Assembly: GCF_008370685.1 (NCBI RefSeq)
Contig: NZ_VTZU01000031.1
Location: forward strand, 1-64,000
Source of the DNA: Aquimarina sp. RZ0
Lineage (GTDB): Bacteria > Bacteroidota > Bacteroidia > Flavobacteriales > Flavobacteriaceae
Reading direction: 5' to 3'
DNA length: 64,000 bases
The translations under genes and the position numbers were made by a program. The notes under the pieces were generated by a model that saw nothing but the letters and a program-made list of their open reading frames with translations, ran no database searches and was not told the DNA's origin. Positions 63,701 through 64,000 of the stretch are shown piece after piece; within the stretch, counting starts at the first letter, position 1, and each line of letters begins with the position of its first letter.

Positions 63701-64000
63701 GATATAACTCCTGGAGAAGAAAGTACGCTAATTCCTGCGTATAAGGATGAAGGCTCATTATATCTGGGAATCGCTGAAGCGAACACACCACAGATTCTTT
63801 CGGTATTGTTTCAAATGGCAGAAGGTAGTGCGGATCCAGAAGTAGAAAAACCAGTAGTACAATGGAGTTATCTTGTTGACAATCAATGGGTAGAATTAAA
63901 GCCGTCTAATCTGCTACAGGATGGTACGAATGGATTACTGAATACAGGGATCGTAAAAATTAGGATACCAGAAGATGCTACCCAAGGCGGTACGTTAATG
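60761..64000 (+). CDS. eCIS baseplate J-like protein (Pvc11/Pvc12 group), 3' end outside window
   Basis: Open from the ATG at 60761 to the last base (1080 codons, no stop). Residues about 100-220 hold HLDFYYRKYLQLDPKQAVPD and TEYLEVQKGTILQAGEDVEG, the conserved start of giant eCIS baseplate proteins of the J family. A two-unit repeat follows (ALGHPNPGDALPDFP and KVYGNPNPGDSLPLY, each with a helical tail). The rest is beta-rich. The protein builds the hexagonal baseplate round the spike. Fibre, tape-measure and AAA+ genes are expected right of the window. Confidence 0.87.
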   Translation, partial: MNTIQNIDNILLRDGTSQNDRNSDALRTNYVAIEGRSLEELIEEAQRLAKELQFFDEQNRPTGTWESFLIDDPNIFNQNSLEERKIQQKYWAKELAAYVENPELFYNNTEKKAKLSKPHVVLFITFLKLMNHVKSKMNGLTEKHLDFYYRKYLQLDPKQAVPDVVNVLLELEENTEYLEVQKGTILQAGEDVEGNELQYVTNEDAVISKAQITQLKSVFVSKDVLTVRNVHQERGKTKDAAFVDMIEMALGHPNPGDALPDFPEESQIEDVFQLHEAVKNENSNAITYVKEVLFLERDEFDRIFLKHQQDKEGIPIDWEAEYELLEKAYERKIIHQRQQSLKELDLTNGFDTMLKKVYGNPNPGDSLPLYNGETASLEKVLEDLQGSNENSEQALEYVEVELLLRKQDFIHLMKTNSDSTISEEDKNKVYRILEFSERQLRSVGIPSPETEQLSDIYDTSNAKDYLFSQYDEEEESKRFKTFGDRLAAIEDHSLKPSEIGFAISSPTLLLKDGKRTIDLLLDLNLSNQKIEDLRAVFDKNVPFQTYLSSAEQWFTPDEVHYSLGNYVGSPSENNLNVEIKDQTITRLDTTNFNVTDIGNYIVDTTQKIYEIVAFKDVKIVEVKEVGIIETPVENVQKYNKDQVYLNALRIQIQLQDNDLPIISFPSSSSFIESDHPVIVCTLNSSIEGQDDQNRLVSSYQHLIDVTLQKVHIRVDVQEMQHSIIENDEGTIDTNKPFEPFGFQPEIGTSFYIANDEISQKRLQDVQLHLEWIKQPTSFVDYYKNYWLIQADHTEEELAALNEEQLTELIDQKLGFDAAIIENDHDFKADVFLHDRNAELLLSTKVEDEQGNEVTEGFPLFNNDNSISIDDIPTRIKNTSPDYQYKERFGIQTDEEEALLWDRYFRIELTPTNFQHVVFNTLSVKQAISEKVDIKNLKINPPYQPKLKKLGISYTSCDTILAKTAVYSTNKIFHIHPFGYDDITPGEESTLIPAYKDEGSLYLGIAEANTPQILSVLFQMAEGSADPEVEKPVVQWSYLVDNQWVELKPSNLLQDGTNGLLNTGIVKIRIPEDATQGGTLM

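Noticed and set aside
1..64000. CRISPR array, rRNA operon or intact tRNA
   Set aside because: No regularly spaced short repeats, no rRNA text, and only a truncated tRNA was seen.

Overview
The window is AT-rich DNA from a Bacteroidetes bacterium, most likely a marine flavobacterium of the Aquimarina type. The evidence is a protein with a type IX secretion (Por) tail, TonB-dependent receptors with N-terminal STN domains, SCxx lipoproteins, Flavobacteria-typical families (DUF2911, DUF6503-like, a DUF5908-like eCIS gene) and weak Shine-Dalgarno signals. The genus is an inference.

Layout. (1) 1-7064: the end of a trans-AT polyketide synthase cluster. It has a KS(end)-DH-KR module protein, an ACP fused to a PLP-dependent alpha-oxoamine synthase that probably releases the chain as an alpha-aminoketone, and a discrete AT-ER (PfaD-type) protein. 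It ends at a perfect bidirectional hairpin. (2) 7267-11187: a giant secreted G8/beta-helix/tectonin protein. (3) 11.2-14.0 kb: decayed and mobile DNA, with a broken gene, a small inverted-repeat element (family A) and a complete IS5-family insertion sequence with a TTA target duplication. (4) 14016-17278: a LodA/LodB-like quinoprotein oxidase and its flavoprotein. (5) 17.25-18.8 kb: two broken genes and a small mobile element (family B). (6) 18953-27171: a HIT protein and a cobalamin/corrinoid pathway locus (CbiX, CobA, CbiB, CobC/D-like, CobQ, a [2Fe-2S] protein, a small ATPase) with a cobalamin riboswitch inside it. (7) 27.2-28.0 kb: a cluster of different small repeats. (8) 28.0-39.3 kb: an 8-Cys protein, an M57-like metalloprotease lipoprotein, three paralogous TonB-dependent receptors and a Cys-tailed lipoprotein. 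(9) 39.4-50.7 kb: two AraC regulators with redox and detoxification genes (amine oxidase, AhpD-like, SDR, OsmC, thioredoxin, isochorismatase), a peptide deformylase and an M14 peptidase. (10) 50.8-52.5 kb: gene remnants, a second family A element and a 3' fragment of a tRNA-Leu. (11) 52536-64000: the start of an extracellular contractile injection system (eCIS, PVC/Afp/AlgoCIS type): cap, an unknown gene, sheath, three tube-like proteins, a DUF5908-like gene, a LysM baseplate protein, spike, gp25 wedge, PAAR-like tip, and a baseplate J-like protein cut by the window edge.

Main points for a second look. The family B element has two copies that read as identical, with 3-bp target duplications. 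One copy sits in the 3' end of a thioredoxin gene and replaces its last residues with a hydrophobic tail; removing it restores a normal thioredoxin end. Family A elements share terminal-repeat sequence and the TTA target with the resident IS, which suggests cross-mobilisation. A truncated tRNA-Leu next to the eCIS operon looks like an attachment-site scar. The PKS offloading logic and the unknown gene between eCIS cap and sheath are the best candidates for new biochemistry. All calls are from reading the sequence; no database search was run.
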